Positions 21,880 through 32,840 of a stretch of 64,000 bases of DNA are shown piece after piece. Every line of letters begins with the position of its first letter. Position 1 is the stretch's first letter. The stretch is from Dugong dugon (Eukaryota; Chordata; Mammalia; Sirenia; Dugongidae). The notes beneath the pieces are model-generated. The model did not search any database, was not told the DNA's origin, and worked only from the letters and a program-made list of their open reading frames with translations. Made by a program: the position numbers and the translations under genes. Where the stretch lies: the NCBI GenBank assembly GCA_030035585.1, contig CM057465.1:3137501-3201500 (forward strand), written 5' to 3'.

Positions 21880-22285
21880 ATAAATGTAATTTTCAGAGTT
21901 TTACTCTGAGTTTTTTGTAGTTTTTCATTTTAATTTGTTTTGCATATGATGTAAAGTGAGAGTTCATTTTTTTTTTTTTTTTCCTATCTGGATGATAAAC
22001 TATCATTTTCGCCCTGAATGTAAGGACTCCCTTGGTCATACATTAAATTACTCAATATTGAGATCTATTTCTGAACTCAATTGTCATCTACTGATCTATC
22101 TGTGTGTCTTTTTCTATGCCAGCTCAGATTTTTAATATGTTCAAGGGCTGTGTAGCAGGTAGCTAGTATACTGAGTGTTTTCTCATTATTTTTGTCATAA
22201 ATTCTCTTGGCTAAATTTGGACATTTATTGTGCCATGTAAATTTTACTGTTGTTGTATTCTATTTTTTTAAAAAATGGAGTTTTA
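21880..22285 (-). mobile_element. Old L1 relic, antisense, target of L1 copy B
   Basis: Contains L1 ORF2 complement motifs ('ctactgatctatctgtgtgtctttttctatgccag', read as pieces). Copy B inserted at its right end. Confidence 0.65.
22271..22285. repeat. Target-site duplication, left copy (L1 copy B)
   Basis: AAAAATGGAGTTTTA is repeated exactly at 30919-30933, right after the A tail. Confidence 0.9.
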
Positions 22286-22416
22286 GGAGTCCAGCAAGAT
22301 GGCGCTCTAGGCAGAAGCACCACGCCGTCCCTCCACAGCAAAGATCCGAAAAACTAAGCCAAACAGAGAATCAACAATCCTGAAACCCTAGAACATCAAA
22401 TGAAGAGATAAAGAAC

Positions 22417-22956
22417 TCAGCCAAACACCAAACGGAGTGAGAATACTGAAAGAGAACGGACAGCGAGGAGACACTCATACAGAGATCCCCTACCAGCTAA
22501 TGCAGCGCGGATCCACCATCTTGGACTCCTATCCGGGACCAGCAAATGGGAGAATGGGAGAGCAGCCTCACGGAGCGTCCAGTGGGAGACGGAACGGCAG
22601 GTAATTTGCGGTGTGTGCTTTCCCACCCCCCACCCCTCTTCGTCCCGGCTCGGGTTCCTCTGCTTCCCGTGGCCACGGTCTCTTGGCTGGGGGGCGCCAG
22701 CTGTTTGGATTCTGCGCGCCCTGGCGGGCGGCTCTCTGGGTGCTGTTTGTTGGCTGCTGGTGTTGCTTTTTTTTTCTTTTTCTGCTTCTTTTGGTTTCTC
22801 GCTTGCCTCTCGCCACCTCCCCCTCCTTTTGCTCAGGTGCCTGGCTCCAAGCGCCGTCTTTGCCCTTGCCTGTGGGGCTGTGGGGCTCCGTTCAGGTGTG
22901 TGGCTGCTTCCAGGTCTGGGCTGCCACGCTGGTGGGATCCTGGGGCTTTTGTTCAT
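22417..22956 (-). CDS. Antisense open frame in L1 copy B 5' UTR (ORF0-like, hypothetical)
   Basis: 179 codons, basic and proline/arginine-rich (MNKSPRIPPAWQPRPGSSH..., ...GWGVGKHTPQITCRSVSHW). A homologous frame exists in copy C (58823-59404), with GWGVGKCTPQFTGRSVSHW. Primate L1 carries an unrelated antisense ORF0 in its 5' UTR. Here the GC-rich, stop-poor DNA could produce the frame by chance, and other frames are open as well. Coding status is unproven. Confidence 0.25.
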   Translation of the reverse strand: MNKSPRIPPAWQPRPGSSHTPERSPTAPQARAKTALGARHLSKRRGRWREASEKPKEAEKEKKSNTSSQQTAPREPPARARRIQTAGAPQPRDRGHGKQRNPSRDEEGWGVGKHTPQITCRSVSHWTLREAALPFSHLLVPDRSPRWWIRAALAGRGSLYECLLAVRSLSVFSLRLVFG

Positions 22957-23560
22957 TTGTTCCTCTACTTCGCGCGGCCGCAGTCTCTTGGCTGGGGGGC
23001 GCCAGCTGCTTGGATTCTGCGTGCCTTGGTGGGAGGCTCTCTGGGTGCCGTTTGTTGGCTGCTGGTGTGCTTTTTATTTTTCTGCTTCTTTTGGTTTCTC
23101 GCTTGCCTCTCGCCGCCTCCCCCTCCTTTCACTCGGGTGCCTGGCTCCGTGCGCCATTTTTGCTCCTTCCTGAGGGGCCCCAGAGCTCCGGCAATTTGTG
23201 ATATACGCTTTCCCACTCTCCAACCTTCTTCACTCACACTCGGCCTCCTCTGTTTCCCATGGACACAGTCTCTGGTCCAGAAACACCAGCCCACACTGGC
23301 TGGCTCTCTGAGTGCCATTTGTTGGCTGCTGGTGTTGCTTTTTTTTTTTTTTTTCCTGCTTCTTTGGATTTCTGGCTTGCCTCTCACTGCCTCCACCTCC
23401 TTTCGCTCGAGTGCCTGGCTCTGTGCGCCATCTTTACTTTTTCCTGAGGGGCTGCGGAGCTCCATTCGAGTGTGGAGCTGCTTCCCGGTCTGGGCTACCA
23501 TGCTGGTGGGTCCCAGGGCTTTTGTTTGTTTGTTCATTCTAAATTATTTGTCTGTTTTCT
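22659..23560 (+). promoter_or_regulatory. L1 copy B 5' UTR tandem monomers (promoter region)
   Basis: Three diverged direct repeats of about 280-305 nt start near 22659, 22963 and 23247. Each begins with a 'ctctgcttcccgtggcc..agtctcttggctgg' theme and contains 'tttgttggctgctggtg', 'tttctcgcttgcctctc' and 'ctcgggtgcctggctcc'. They are GC- and CpG-rich, as expected of an L1 promoter. The third copy is the most diverged. Confidence 0.85.
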
Positions 23561-24530
23561 TTTCCTTTTCTTGAGTTGGGAGCCCTTTCTGGCCAGGCGG
23601 AGCTGTATGCCAGGGAGACTCCCCTTCGGCTTCCACAGATATGCAGAGGGATCCCTGAATGCCTTTCTTTTTTCATTGGTGTTTTTTTTCTATTTTGCTG
23701 GGGGAGCCTTTCTTGTTCCTTTTTTTTTCTTTAATTTGTTTTGTTTTCTTTTCCCCTTTTGTCTTTCTTCATTGCTCAATTTCTCATCTCTCTATCTCTT
23801 CCTTCTCTTTCTGATCCCTGAATACCAGGCGTTGTATGACTCTGCGCCTTCTGGCCAGGCTGTGCTGTGAAACCTGAGATTGACTTCCCCAGACCTCATA
23901 GCTGCATCGGTGGGATCCCTGGGAACTCTGCGGTTCTTTAACCTTTCTGATTTTTATTTATTCATTCTTTTCTTTCTCTTCCCCCTTCTGTTTTTCTCCA
24001 TTCCATAGTCTCTCATCTCTCCATTCCAATGGCAAGCTCCCCTAGCATTCTTTTTTGTTTGTATGTTTTTCGGCTCCTGTTCCTCTCTCCTCTCTCCCAT
24101 ATCCAGCTTAGCTTCACACATAACCATCTCCCCGCTGCATCCTGCCTACCTGCACCATGCACTTGACATCACACCACCAAGCTGTGCAGGCACGGCCTAT
24201 TGGAACCTGCCCAGCACTGATTACTGACAGCCCTGGTGATTGCGGTGAGTGCCACAAACAACCCATCCAATTGGCACCTCTTCAGCTAGACCTGCCCTGC
24301 TGTACCACATATGAGTGACTGAACTGGCCAGTTGGAGAAGGAGGCAAAAAGTATTGAGCACACAGACGAGCGAACAACAAGGGGCAGGCAGTCCACCTGC
24401 TCAGACATACTCAATTTTTTTTTTAAAAGGGATGAAACAAAAAAATCTACAATCAATAAATAAGAGAAATATCTACTGAATGCCCTGAAAACAGCAAACA
24501 ATATCAAAACATTTACAAACACAGGAAAGG

Positions 24531-25525
24531 ATGGCTCCAGCAGGCGTCCAAATTAAAACACCAGATAACTCTCCTGTGGAAGAAAATGCACTAGAAGTAC
24601 CTGATAGGGAATTCAAATCACTAATACCCAGACTTTTCCAAGAACTGAGGCAAAAAGCTGACAAACATGAGGAAAAAATAGACAAATTTATGGAAAACAC
24701 AGACAAAAAATTCTAAGAATTCAGGAAGATGATGCAGGAACAAAATGCCAAAATAAATTCACAACTCGAAATTATACAAAACAACAATTAGAAATCCAAA
24801 AGATAAACAAGATTTCAGAAATGGATGATGTCATAGAAGGGCTGAGAAGCAGATTTGAAACCGTGGAAGACAGGATCAGTGGAACTGAAGACAAACACTT
24901 GGATACAACACTGTTTCAGGAAAGCTCAGAAAAAAGAACAAAGAAAAATGAAGAGACCCTGAGAGTTATGTGGGACACAATTAAAAGTAAAAATTTACAA
25001 GTGATTGGCATTCCAGAACAGGGGGAGAAAACAGAAAACACAGAGACTATCATTGAGGAACTGCTGAAAGAAAACTTTCCCAATATCATGAAAGATGAAA
25101 AGCTGGCCATCCAAGAAGCTCAATGAACCCCATATAGAAGAGACCTCAAAAGAAAATCACCAAGGCATATCATATTCACACTCGCCAAAACCAAAGACAA
25201 ACAAAGAATCCTGAGAGCAGCTCGTGAAAAACAAGAAGTCACATACAGAGGAGAAACAATAAGACTAAACTCAGAGTATTTGGCAGAAACCATGCAGGCA
25301 AGAAGGCAGTGGGATGACATATATAAAATCTTGAAAGAAAAAAATTGTCATCCAAGAATAATATAACCTTCAAAACTCTCATTCAAATTTGATGGTGAAA
25401 TTAGGTCATTTCCAGATAAACAGAAACTAAGGGAATATGTAAAAGTCAAACCAAACTTACAAGAATTATTAAAGGGAGTTCTTCAATCTGAGGACAAACA
25501 GCTTCAGCCCTCAGGCAGGACCTAG
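24531..25525 (+). pseudogene. L1 copy B ORF1 (RNA-binding chaperone), broken
   Basis: ORF1 protein binds L1 RNA as a coiled-coil trimer in the cytoplasmic RNP. The start ATG at 24531 gives MAPAGVQIKTPDNSPVEENA, shared with copy C (MTPIGIQIKTPDNSPVEENA), which supports this start. Then come a coiled coil (KADKHEEKIDKFMENTDKK, MDDVIEGLRSRFETVEDRI), an RRM-like part (VMWDTIKSKNLQVIGIPEQ, ENFPNIMKDEKLAIQEAQ) and a C-terminal domain ending near QLQPSGRT at 25525. Relative to copy C it has an in-frame stop near 24714, a frame change before 24821 and further stops near 25126 and 25365. The intact length would be about 330 residues. Confidence 0.93.
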
Positions 25526-25689
25526 GACGAAGGATAGTACCAGCCAGATACCAATCTAGGAAATGAACTCTCGAGGACTGTCCAAAACCAGAAGAAATAC
25601 AACAGGGAATCAAAGCAGTCAATCGATGGATGACAACAACATCAAAACAATAAAAGAGGGAATAAACGGCATAGGTATAGAACCTTCTA

Positions 25690-25953
25690 ATGGAGAGGAA
25701 GGCAAAGCCATACCAAGTAATGGTAGACTGCTTCAAACTTAGAAAGATAAGGGTAAAATTCATGGTAACCACAAAGAAAGTTAACAAACCAACTCATAAA
25801 AATAAAGAGGAAAAACATAAAGTCTCAGCAACAACAAAACCCACACAAACAAAAGAAATGAACACAAGATCTACAAATAAAAGTAACTCAGCACAAGAGA
25901 GTAAGAAGAACAAAGAAAACTTCAGCACCACAAAAAAAAGCACTACAAAATGA
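25690..25953 (+). CDS. Small lysine-rich ORF in L1 inter-ORF region (hypothetical)
   Basis: 87 codons, strongly basic (KPYQVMVDCFKLRKIRVKF, VTTKKVNKPTHKNKEEKHK, STNKSNSAQESKKNKEN). It ends with TGA overlapping the ORF2 ATG (ATGA at 25950-25953). Copy A has a homologous frame with the same end, and copy C keeps the frame but diverges after an A-run length change near 61770. No known domain, signal peptide or membrane segment is visible. It could be a translated spacer that couples termination to ORF2 initiation, or simply A-rich DNA lacking stops. Confidence 0.4.
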   Translation: MERKAKPYQVMVDCFKLRKIRVKFMVTTKKVNKPTHKNKEEKHKVSATTKPTQTKEMNTRSTNKSNSAQESKKNKENFSTTKKSTTK

Positions 25954-28900
25954 CAGCAACAAACTCACATCTATCAATAATTACACTGAATGTACATGGT
26001 CTCAATGCACCCATAAAGAGACGGAGAGTGGCAGAATGGATAAGAAAACAGGATCCATCAAGATGCTGTCTACAAGAGACACACCTTAGAAACAAAGATG
26101 TGAATTTATTAAAAATCAAAGCCTGGAAAAAAATATATCAAGCTAACAACTACCAAAAAAGAGCAGGAGTGGCAATTCTAATCTCAGATAAAAGAGACTG
26201 TAAAACAAAATCTACCATAAAAGACAAAGAAGGACACTATATAATGATTAAGGGGATGATCCATCATGAAGACATAACCATAATAAATATCTACGCACCC
26301 AATGACAGGGCTCCAAAATACATAAAACAAACTCTAACAGCACTGAAAAGAGAAATTGACAGTTCCACATTAATAGTAGGAGACTTCAGCACACCGCTCT
26401 CAGTAAAGAACAGAACAACTAAGAAGAACTCAGCAAAGATACAGAATACCTAAAGGGCACAATCAGCCAACTTGACCTCATGGACATAACTCTATCCAAC
26501 CGCTGCAAAGTACACATTCTTTTCCAATGCACATGGAACGTTCTCCAGAATAGACCACATCTTAGGCCACAGAGCAATCCTCAACAAGATCCAAAAAGCT
26601 GAGATAATTCAAAGTATCTTCTCTGAACACAATGCCATCAAGGTAGAAATTAACAATAGAAAGAGCAAGGAAAAAAAATCAACTACATGGAAACTGAATA
26701 ATACCCTGCTTACACATCACTGGGTAATAGAAGAAATCAGAGATGGAATAAAAAAATTCCTAGAATCAAATGAAAATAAAAACACATTATACCAAATCCT
26801 TTGGGACACAGCAAAGGCAGTCCTCAGAGGACAATGTACAGCAATAGATGCACATATCAAAAAAGAAAAAAGGGACAAAATCAAAACATTAACTACAGAA
26901 CTCAAACAAATACAAAGAGAACAGCAAAAAAAGCCTACAACCACAGGAAGAAAGGAAATAGTAAAGATCAGAGCAGAAATAAATGAAATAGAGAACAGAA
27001 AAACAATAGAAAGAATCAACAAAACCAAAAATTGATTCTTTGAAAGAATCAACAAAATCGACAAACCATTGGCCAGACTCACAAAAGAAAAACAGGAGAG
27101 GACACAAATAACCCAAATAAGAAATGAAATGGGGGATATTACAACAGACCCAACTGAAATAAAAAGGATTATAACAGAATATTATGAAAAACTATACTCC
27201 AACAAATTTGAAAGCCTATAGAAAATGGATAAATTTCTAGAAACACACGGCCTACCCAAACTACAACAAAGTGATGTTGAAAATCTGGACAGGCCCATAA
27301 CAGGAGAAGAGATTGAAAAGGTAATAAAAAAACTGCCAAACAAAAAAAGCCCTGGCCCAGATGGCTTCACTGGAGAATTCTACAAAACATTTACAGAAGA
27401 GCTTGTACCAGTACTACTCAAGCTATTTCAGAGCATAGAAGAGGAAGCAACGCTTCCAAATTCATTCTATGAAGCCAGCATAACGCTGATACCAAAACCA
27501 GGCAAAGACATCACAAAAAAAGAAAATTACAGACCAATATCTCTCATGATTATAGATGCAAAAATTCTGAATAAAATTCTAGCCAATAGAATTCAGCATC
27601 ATATCAAAATAAGAATACACCACTACCAAGTAGGATTCATACCAGGTATGCAAGGATGGTTTAACATTAGAAAATCTATGAATGTAATCCACCACATAAA
27701 GAAAAGGAAAGAAAAGAATCAGATGATCATCTCAATTGACGCAGAAAAGGCATTTGACAAAGTCCAACACCCATTCCTGACAAAATGTCTCAATAAAATA
27801 GGTATAGAAGTGAAACTTCTCAACATAATAAAGGGCATCTATGCAAAACCAATGGCCAACATCGTTCTTAATGGAGAGAGGCTGAAAACATTCCCCTTGA
27901 AAACAGGAACAAGACAAGGATGCCCTTTATCACCACTCCTATTTAACATTGTGCTGGAAGTTCTAGCTAGAGCAATAAGGCAAGAAAAAGAAATAAAGGG
28001 CATCCAAATTGGTAATGAAGAAGTTAAACTCTCCCTGTTTGCAGATGATATGATACTATACATAGAAAACCCTAAAGACTCCACGAGAAATCTACTGGAA
28101 CTAACAGAAAGATTCAGCAGAGTAGCAGGATACAAGATAAACATTCAAAAATCAGTTGGATTCCTATACACCAGTAAGGAGAACGATGAAAAGGAAATCA
28201 GGAAACCAATACCATTTTCAATAGCCCCTAAAAAGATAAAATACTTAGGAATAAATCTGACCAGCAATGTAAAAGACCTATACAAAGAAAACTACAAAAC
28301 ACTACTGCATGAAACCCAAAGGGATCTACATAAATGGAAAAACATACCATGCTCATGAATAGGCAGACTCAACATTGTGAAAATGGCAATTCTACCTAAA
28401 GAAATCTAGAAATACAATGCAATCCCGATACAAATACCAACAACATTCTTCAAAGAGATGGAAAAACTAATTATTAACTTTATATGGAAAGGGAAGAAAC
28501 CCCGAATAAGTAAAGCACTACCGAAGAAGAAGAATAAAGTTGAAGGACTCAGACTACCTGACTTGTGAACCTACTATACAGCTACAGTAGTCAGAACAGC
28601 CTGGTAGTGGTACAACAACAAAGACATTGACCAGTGGAACAGAATTGAGAACTCAGATATAAATCCATCCACCTACAGTCACCTGATCTTCGACAAGGGC
28701 CCAAAGTCCATCAAATGGGGAAAAGACAGTCCTTTTAACAAATGGTGCTGGCAAAACTGGATATCCATTTGCAAAAAAATGAAACAGGGCCCATACCTCA
28801 CACCGTATACTAAAACTACTTCAAAATGTATCAAAGACCTGAATATAAAGCCTAAAACTATAAAGTTCATAGAAGAAAAAATAGGACCAACACTTCAGGC

Positions 28901-29735
28901 CTTAATACATGGCATTAACAGGATACAAACCATAACCATCAACGCACAAAACCCAACAGATAAGCTAGATAACTGGGATCTTCTAAAAATCAAACACCTA
29001 TGCTCTTCAAAAGACTTCACCAAAAGAGTCAACAGAGAACCTACAGACTGGGAAAAAATTTTTGGACAGTACAAGTCAGACAAAGGTCTAGTCTCCATAA
29101 TCTACAAGAAAATCCAACACCTCTACAACCAAAAACCAAACAATCCCAACAAAAAATGGGCAAAGGAAATGAACAGACACTTCACCAAAGAAGACATTCA
29201 AATGGCCAACAGACACATGAGGAAATGCTCGGGATCACTAGCCATTAGAGAAATGCAAATTAAAACCACAATGAGATACCATCTTACCCGGGCATTACTG
29301 GAACGAATCAAAAACACTGTAAATAACAAATGTTGGGGGGCTGCGGGGCCATGGGAATTCTTATGCACTGCTGGTGGGAATGCAAAATGATACAATCATT
29401 TTGGAAAATGATATGGCGTTTCTTTAGAAAGCTATAAATAGACATACGATTTGATCCAGCAATCCCATTCCTAGGAATATATCCTAGAGAAATAAGAGTC
29501 GTCACTCTAAGAGACATATACATACCTATGTTCATGGCAGCTTTGTTCACAATAGCAAAACGATGGAAATAACGTAGGTGCCCGTCAACAACACACAATG
29601 GAGTACTATGCAATGGGAAAGAACAACAATGATTCTGTGAACCATCTCATAACATGGATGAAACTGGAGGACATTATGCTGAGTGAAATAAGTCAATCAC
29701 AAAAGGACAAATATTGTATGAGACCTCTATTGTAA
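25950..29735 (+). pseudogene. L1 copy B ORF2 (endonuclease-reverse transcriptase), broken
   Basis: The start at 25950 gives MTATNSHLSIITLNVHGLNAPIKR. Endonuclease: CCLQETHL, NIYAPNDRAPK and IVGDFSTPLS near 26375, where the family has GDFNTPLS. The Asn-to-Ser change hits a conserved catalytic-site residue. RT domain (open 27225-28358, 377 codons): [25 protein letters not shown]-like [54 protein letters not shown] and LFADDMILY near 28045. C-terminal region 28779-29390: KRVNREPTDWEKIF and [22 protein letters not shown] one-base loss near 26425 and several stops (near 27030, 27220, 28358 and 28565) break it. Confidence 0.95.
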
Positions 29736-30918
29736 AAACCCACGAAAAAGTTCACACTCAAAATGTAACAATCTTTGTTGGTTACCAGGGAATGGGGAGG
29801 GTGGAGGGAAATACTAAATAGGCAATAGATAAGTACTATCTTGGGTGAAGGGTGAGACAGTACACAATACAGGGGAAACTAGCACAACCTGTACAAGGAA
29901 AGGACATGGAAGCCCCATAGACACATCCAAACTCCCGAAGGACTGAGTTGCTGGGCGAAGGGATCTGGGGACCATGGTCTCAGGGAACATCTAGCTCAAT
30001 TGGCATGACACTGCTTATAAAGACAATGCTCTACATTCTACCTTGGTGAGTAGTGTCTGGGGTCTTCAAAGCCTGTGAGCGGCCATCTAAGATACTCCAC
30101 TGGTCTCATCCCTTCGGGAGCAAGGGAGAATGAAGAGAACAGGATACAAGGAAAAGATTAGTCCAAAGGACTAATTGTCCACAGCTACCAAGGCCTCCAC
30201 TGGACTGAGTCCAGTACAGCTAGATGGTGCCCGGCTACCACCACTGACTGCTCTGACCAGGATCACAACAGAGGGTTCTGAACAGAACTGGAGAAGGATG
30301 TAGAGCATAATTCTAACTCACACACACAAAAAAAAGACCAGATTTACTGGCCTAAAGGAGACTGGAGAAACCTTGAGAATATGGCCCCCAGGCACCCTTT
30401 TAGCTCAGTGGTGAAGTTACCTTCGAGGTTCACCGTTCAGCCTGGGAGTGGACAGCCCTGTAAAACCAAATGAGACTAACGAGGTACAGGAGTCCAGTGA
30501 CAAGGGCCAGAAGGCAGAAGGGGACAAGGAATCTGGTGATAGAGAACCCAAGGTTGAGTGAGGATATTGTTGATGTGTTGTGAGATTGTTAACCATTGTC
30601 ATAGGGCAACATTTATAGTAACTGGTAAATGCGAAAATATTTTGTTCTGTAAGCCTTCATCTTAAGTGAGAATAACAGCACAATTGGAAGAGTGTAGTCA
30701 ATGTCACTGAACCGTGTATGTAGAAATTTTTGAAACGGTGTATCTTTGGCTATGTGTATTTTCACCAAAAAAAAAAAAAAAAAAAGTTGAGAAGTTAGAG
30801 GGTTAAAATGTTGTGAGGTTGTTAACCAATGTCATAAAACATCATATGTACTACTGTTTCAGGAGAAACTATTTGTTCTTTAAGCCTTCACCTGAAGTAC
30901 GATAAAATATATTAAAAA
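29736..30918 (+). mobile_element. L1 copy B 3' UTR with two successive 3' ends
   Basis: A G-rich tract lies at 29785-29808 (gggaatggggagggtggaggg type). A first L1-type end, 'aatgtcactgaaccgtgt...gtgtattttcacc', with an A run occurs at 30700-30786. A second, diverged copy of upstream 3' UTR sequence ('gttgtgaggttgttaacca', compare 30571-30597) then leads to a final A tract at 30914. Either a short L1 tail inserted in the poly(A) or the 3' UTR is itself duplicated. Confidence 0.8.
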
Positions 30919-30933
30919 AAAAATGGAGTTTTA
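30919..30933. repeat. Target-site duplication, right copy (L1 copy B)
   Basis: Exact match to 22271-22285. Confidence 0.9.
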
Positions 30934-30949
30934 AACGTGTATCTGTTCA

Positions 30950-31300
30950 TTTATTCTGTCATTCATTCAAGAAACAAGTGCATTCTATGTTCCAGACAGT
31001 GTTCCAGGCACTGCAGGTTAGTCAGGGATTGAGTCAGACAGGTCCTTGCCCTCATGGAGCCTGTGTTATTGAGTTGTTGTTGTAGTTGTTAGATGCCATT
31101 GAGTTGGTTCTGAGTCATAGCAACCCTTTGTACAACAGAACGTATTGTTGTAGAGGAGACAATTGACGAGTGGAGTAAGTAAAACATGAAGCGTGTTAGA
31201 AAGTTAAACACGGTAAGGAGGAAAATAAAACAGGGAAGAAGGACGTGGGACGATGGATCTGACCCTCCACAGTCGCCATTCTAATCCCTAAAGGACGTCC
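30950..31300 (-). mobile_element. L2-like LINE 3' relic, split by an RTE tail
   Basis: The complement of an old LINE 3' end: 'ttcattcaagaaacaagtgcattctatgttccagacagtg', read in pieces, 'ccaggcactgcagg' and 'ccttgccctcatggagcct'. It resumes after 31147 with 'gagtaagtaaaacatgaagcgtg'. Family assignment is tentative. Confidence 0.5.
31071..31147 (-). mobile_element. RTE LINE 3' terminal fragment
   Basis: Antisense end 'gttgttgttgtagttgttagatgccattgag' (read in pieces) to 'tgtacaacagaacg'. Only about 75 nt remain. Confidence 0.7.
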
Positions 31301-31487
31301 ATAAACACATAAAGAAGAGATTTTATTAGGGTAACTGACTCAGCACTGCCTACCCCAAACTGGCCATAACAAATTAAAGTTAAATCTTTAGTGGGGCTTT
31401 GTAGGGCATGTAGAACTCAGCTGGTTTTCCAGTTTAGAGTCTTGACCTATTTAAAAATGGTAGCATGTTCCACCTCATAATGCGTAA
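31301..31487. other. unassigned short gap
   Basis: No recognisable element. Confidence 0.4.
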
Positions 31488-31686
31488 TCAGTTTCTGTTG
31501 AGTCAACCCCGACTCATGATGACCCCATGTGTGTCAGAGTACAACTGTACTCCATAGGGTTTTCAATGGTTGATTTTTGGAAAGGAGATCACCAGGCCTT
31601 TCTTCCGAGGCACTTCTGGGTGGGTTTTAACCACCAACATTTTGGTTAGCAGCCTAGCGCTTAACCATTTGCACCACCCAAGAGCT
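31488..31686 (-). mobile_element. Afrotherian SINE, antisense
   Basis: Tail 'ctgttgagtcaaccccgactcatgatgacc' in pieces at left, body 'gatcaccaggcctttcttccgagg', head 'ggttagcagcctagcgcttaacc' at right. Confidence 0.9.
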
Positions 31687-31739
31687 CATCATATACCTAA
31701 AAGGTCTACATATGCCAATTCATCTTTTCTCTATTATGA

Positions 31740-32250
31740 TGGTTTGGCAGTTATGGTGTGGTTTGGCAGTCATGTGATGCTGTGATCACTTCTGTGACGA
31801 GATTTGATATAATGTGATCACCTCCATGATGGGATCTGCTGTGAGTAACCAGTCAGGCTGAAAGAGAGCTTCTCTGGGAATGTGGTCTGCATCGAATATA
31901 AGTGGACATTCTGACAAGGCTTGGGGGCTTTTTCTTGCTCTGGATCCTGCAGCTGGCTCCTGTTCATCTGACCTCTGGTTCTTGGACTTAAATGAGCAGC
32001 TTACCTGCGGTTTTGCCTGCCAACCTTGGGATTTGTCTATCTTCACAGCCTGTGAGTAAGAGCCCTGCTCTCTGATCTGCTGATCTTGGGTTCACCAGGC
32101 CCTGTGGGTACTTGAATCAGGAGAAGCCTCTATGCTGACCCACGGAGTTGGGATGTTCCAGCTGCCACTACTGCGTGAGACATTTCCTTGGTACATGTTT
32201 CTTTACTGGTTTTGTTTCTCTAGAGAACCCAGTATAAGACACCTGTCAAG
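31740..32250 (+). mobile_element. Old LTR-like repeat, family uncertain
   Basis: It starts near a run of related 'gtgatcac.tc..tga' motifs (31780-31840) and ends 'tggttttgtttctctagagaaccc', an end style common to old mammalian LTRs. No internal viral region is beside it. It is an ancient fossil and the assignment is tentative. Confidence 0.35.
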
Positions 32251-32840
32251 ATGCAAAGCTGATCAAACAAGCCATCTTGAGTCTACAAATGTTCACACCT
32301 GTAAGCTTCTGCCATTTTCTGCTGAGGCCCATCTGAGCTAAATCCCAAGACCCAATTTCTATTCGTCTTTACTTATTTATTAAAATTATTTTCCCCTACT
32401 ACATTCTTTGAATTTATCTTGTTCTTTTGATAACGTTTTGAGGAGCACATTTCCGTTATTAATTTTAACACTTGTCAAACACTGCCATGTGAAGCTTCTT
32501 TTGAGAACTGCCTTAACAGCATTACACACATTTTGATAAGTAACGTTTTCATTATTTTTCAGCCTCCAATCTATTCTCTTTTCCGTTTGCATATCTCCTT
32601 CTACCCACAAATCATTAGAAATGCATTTTTATCAAATCACAGCCAGTGAACATGATCTGTGTGATACTGATTTTTTTTTTCCAGTAGTTTTGAGACTTCT
32701 TTGTGCCTTGGATCATGGTCAAGTTTGTAATGGCTCCCTGGGTGTTTGAAAAGGGGAGATTTTCCTTAACTGGAAGGTCTGTAATTTCACGTCTGGGTGT
32801 TTGATCAAACATCTCATTATATGCCTTGAATCTTCTTTGT

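Larger units (their letters stand above)
22286..30918 (+). mobile_element. L1 LINE copy B, full length, broken
   Basis: A complete 8.6 kb L1. It has a 2.2 kb GC-rich 5' UTR starting 'ggagtccagcaagatggcgc', ORF1 24531-25525, an inter-ORF region, ORF2 25950-29735, a 3' UTR of about 1.2 kb and an A tail. A 15-bp perfect target-site duplication shows a fairly recent insertion. Only a moderate number of breaks are present. It is close in sequence to copy C and clearly younger than copy A. Confidence 0.96.

Noticed and set aside
22546-23574. 342-codon plus-strand open frame
   Set aside because: It runs through the L1 5' UTR monomers. It is GC-rich with few stops, is full of repeated F/L/P blocks, and overlaps other long frames. 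Read as promoter repeat, not a gene.
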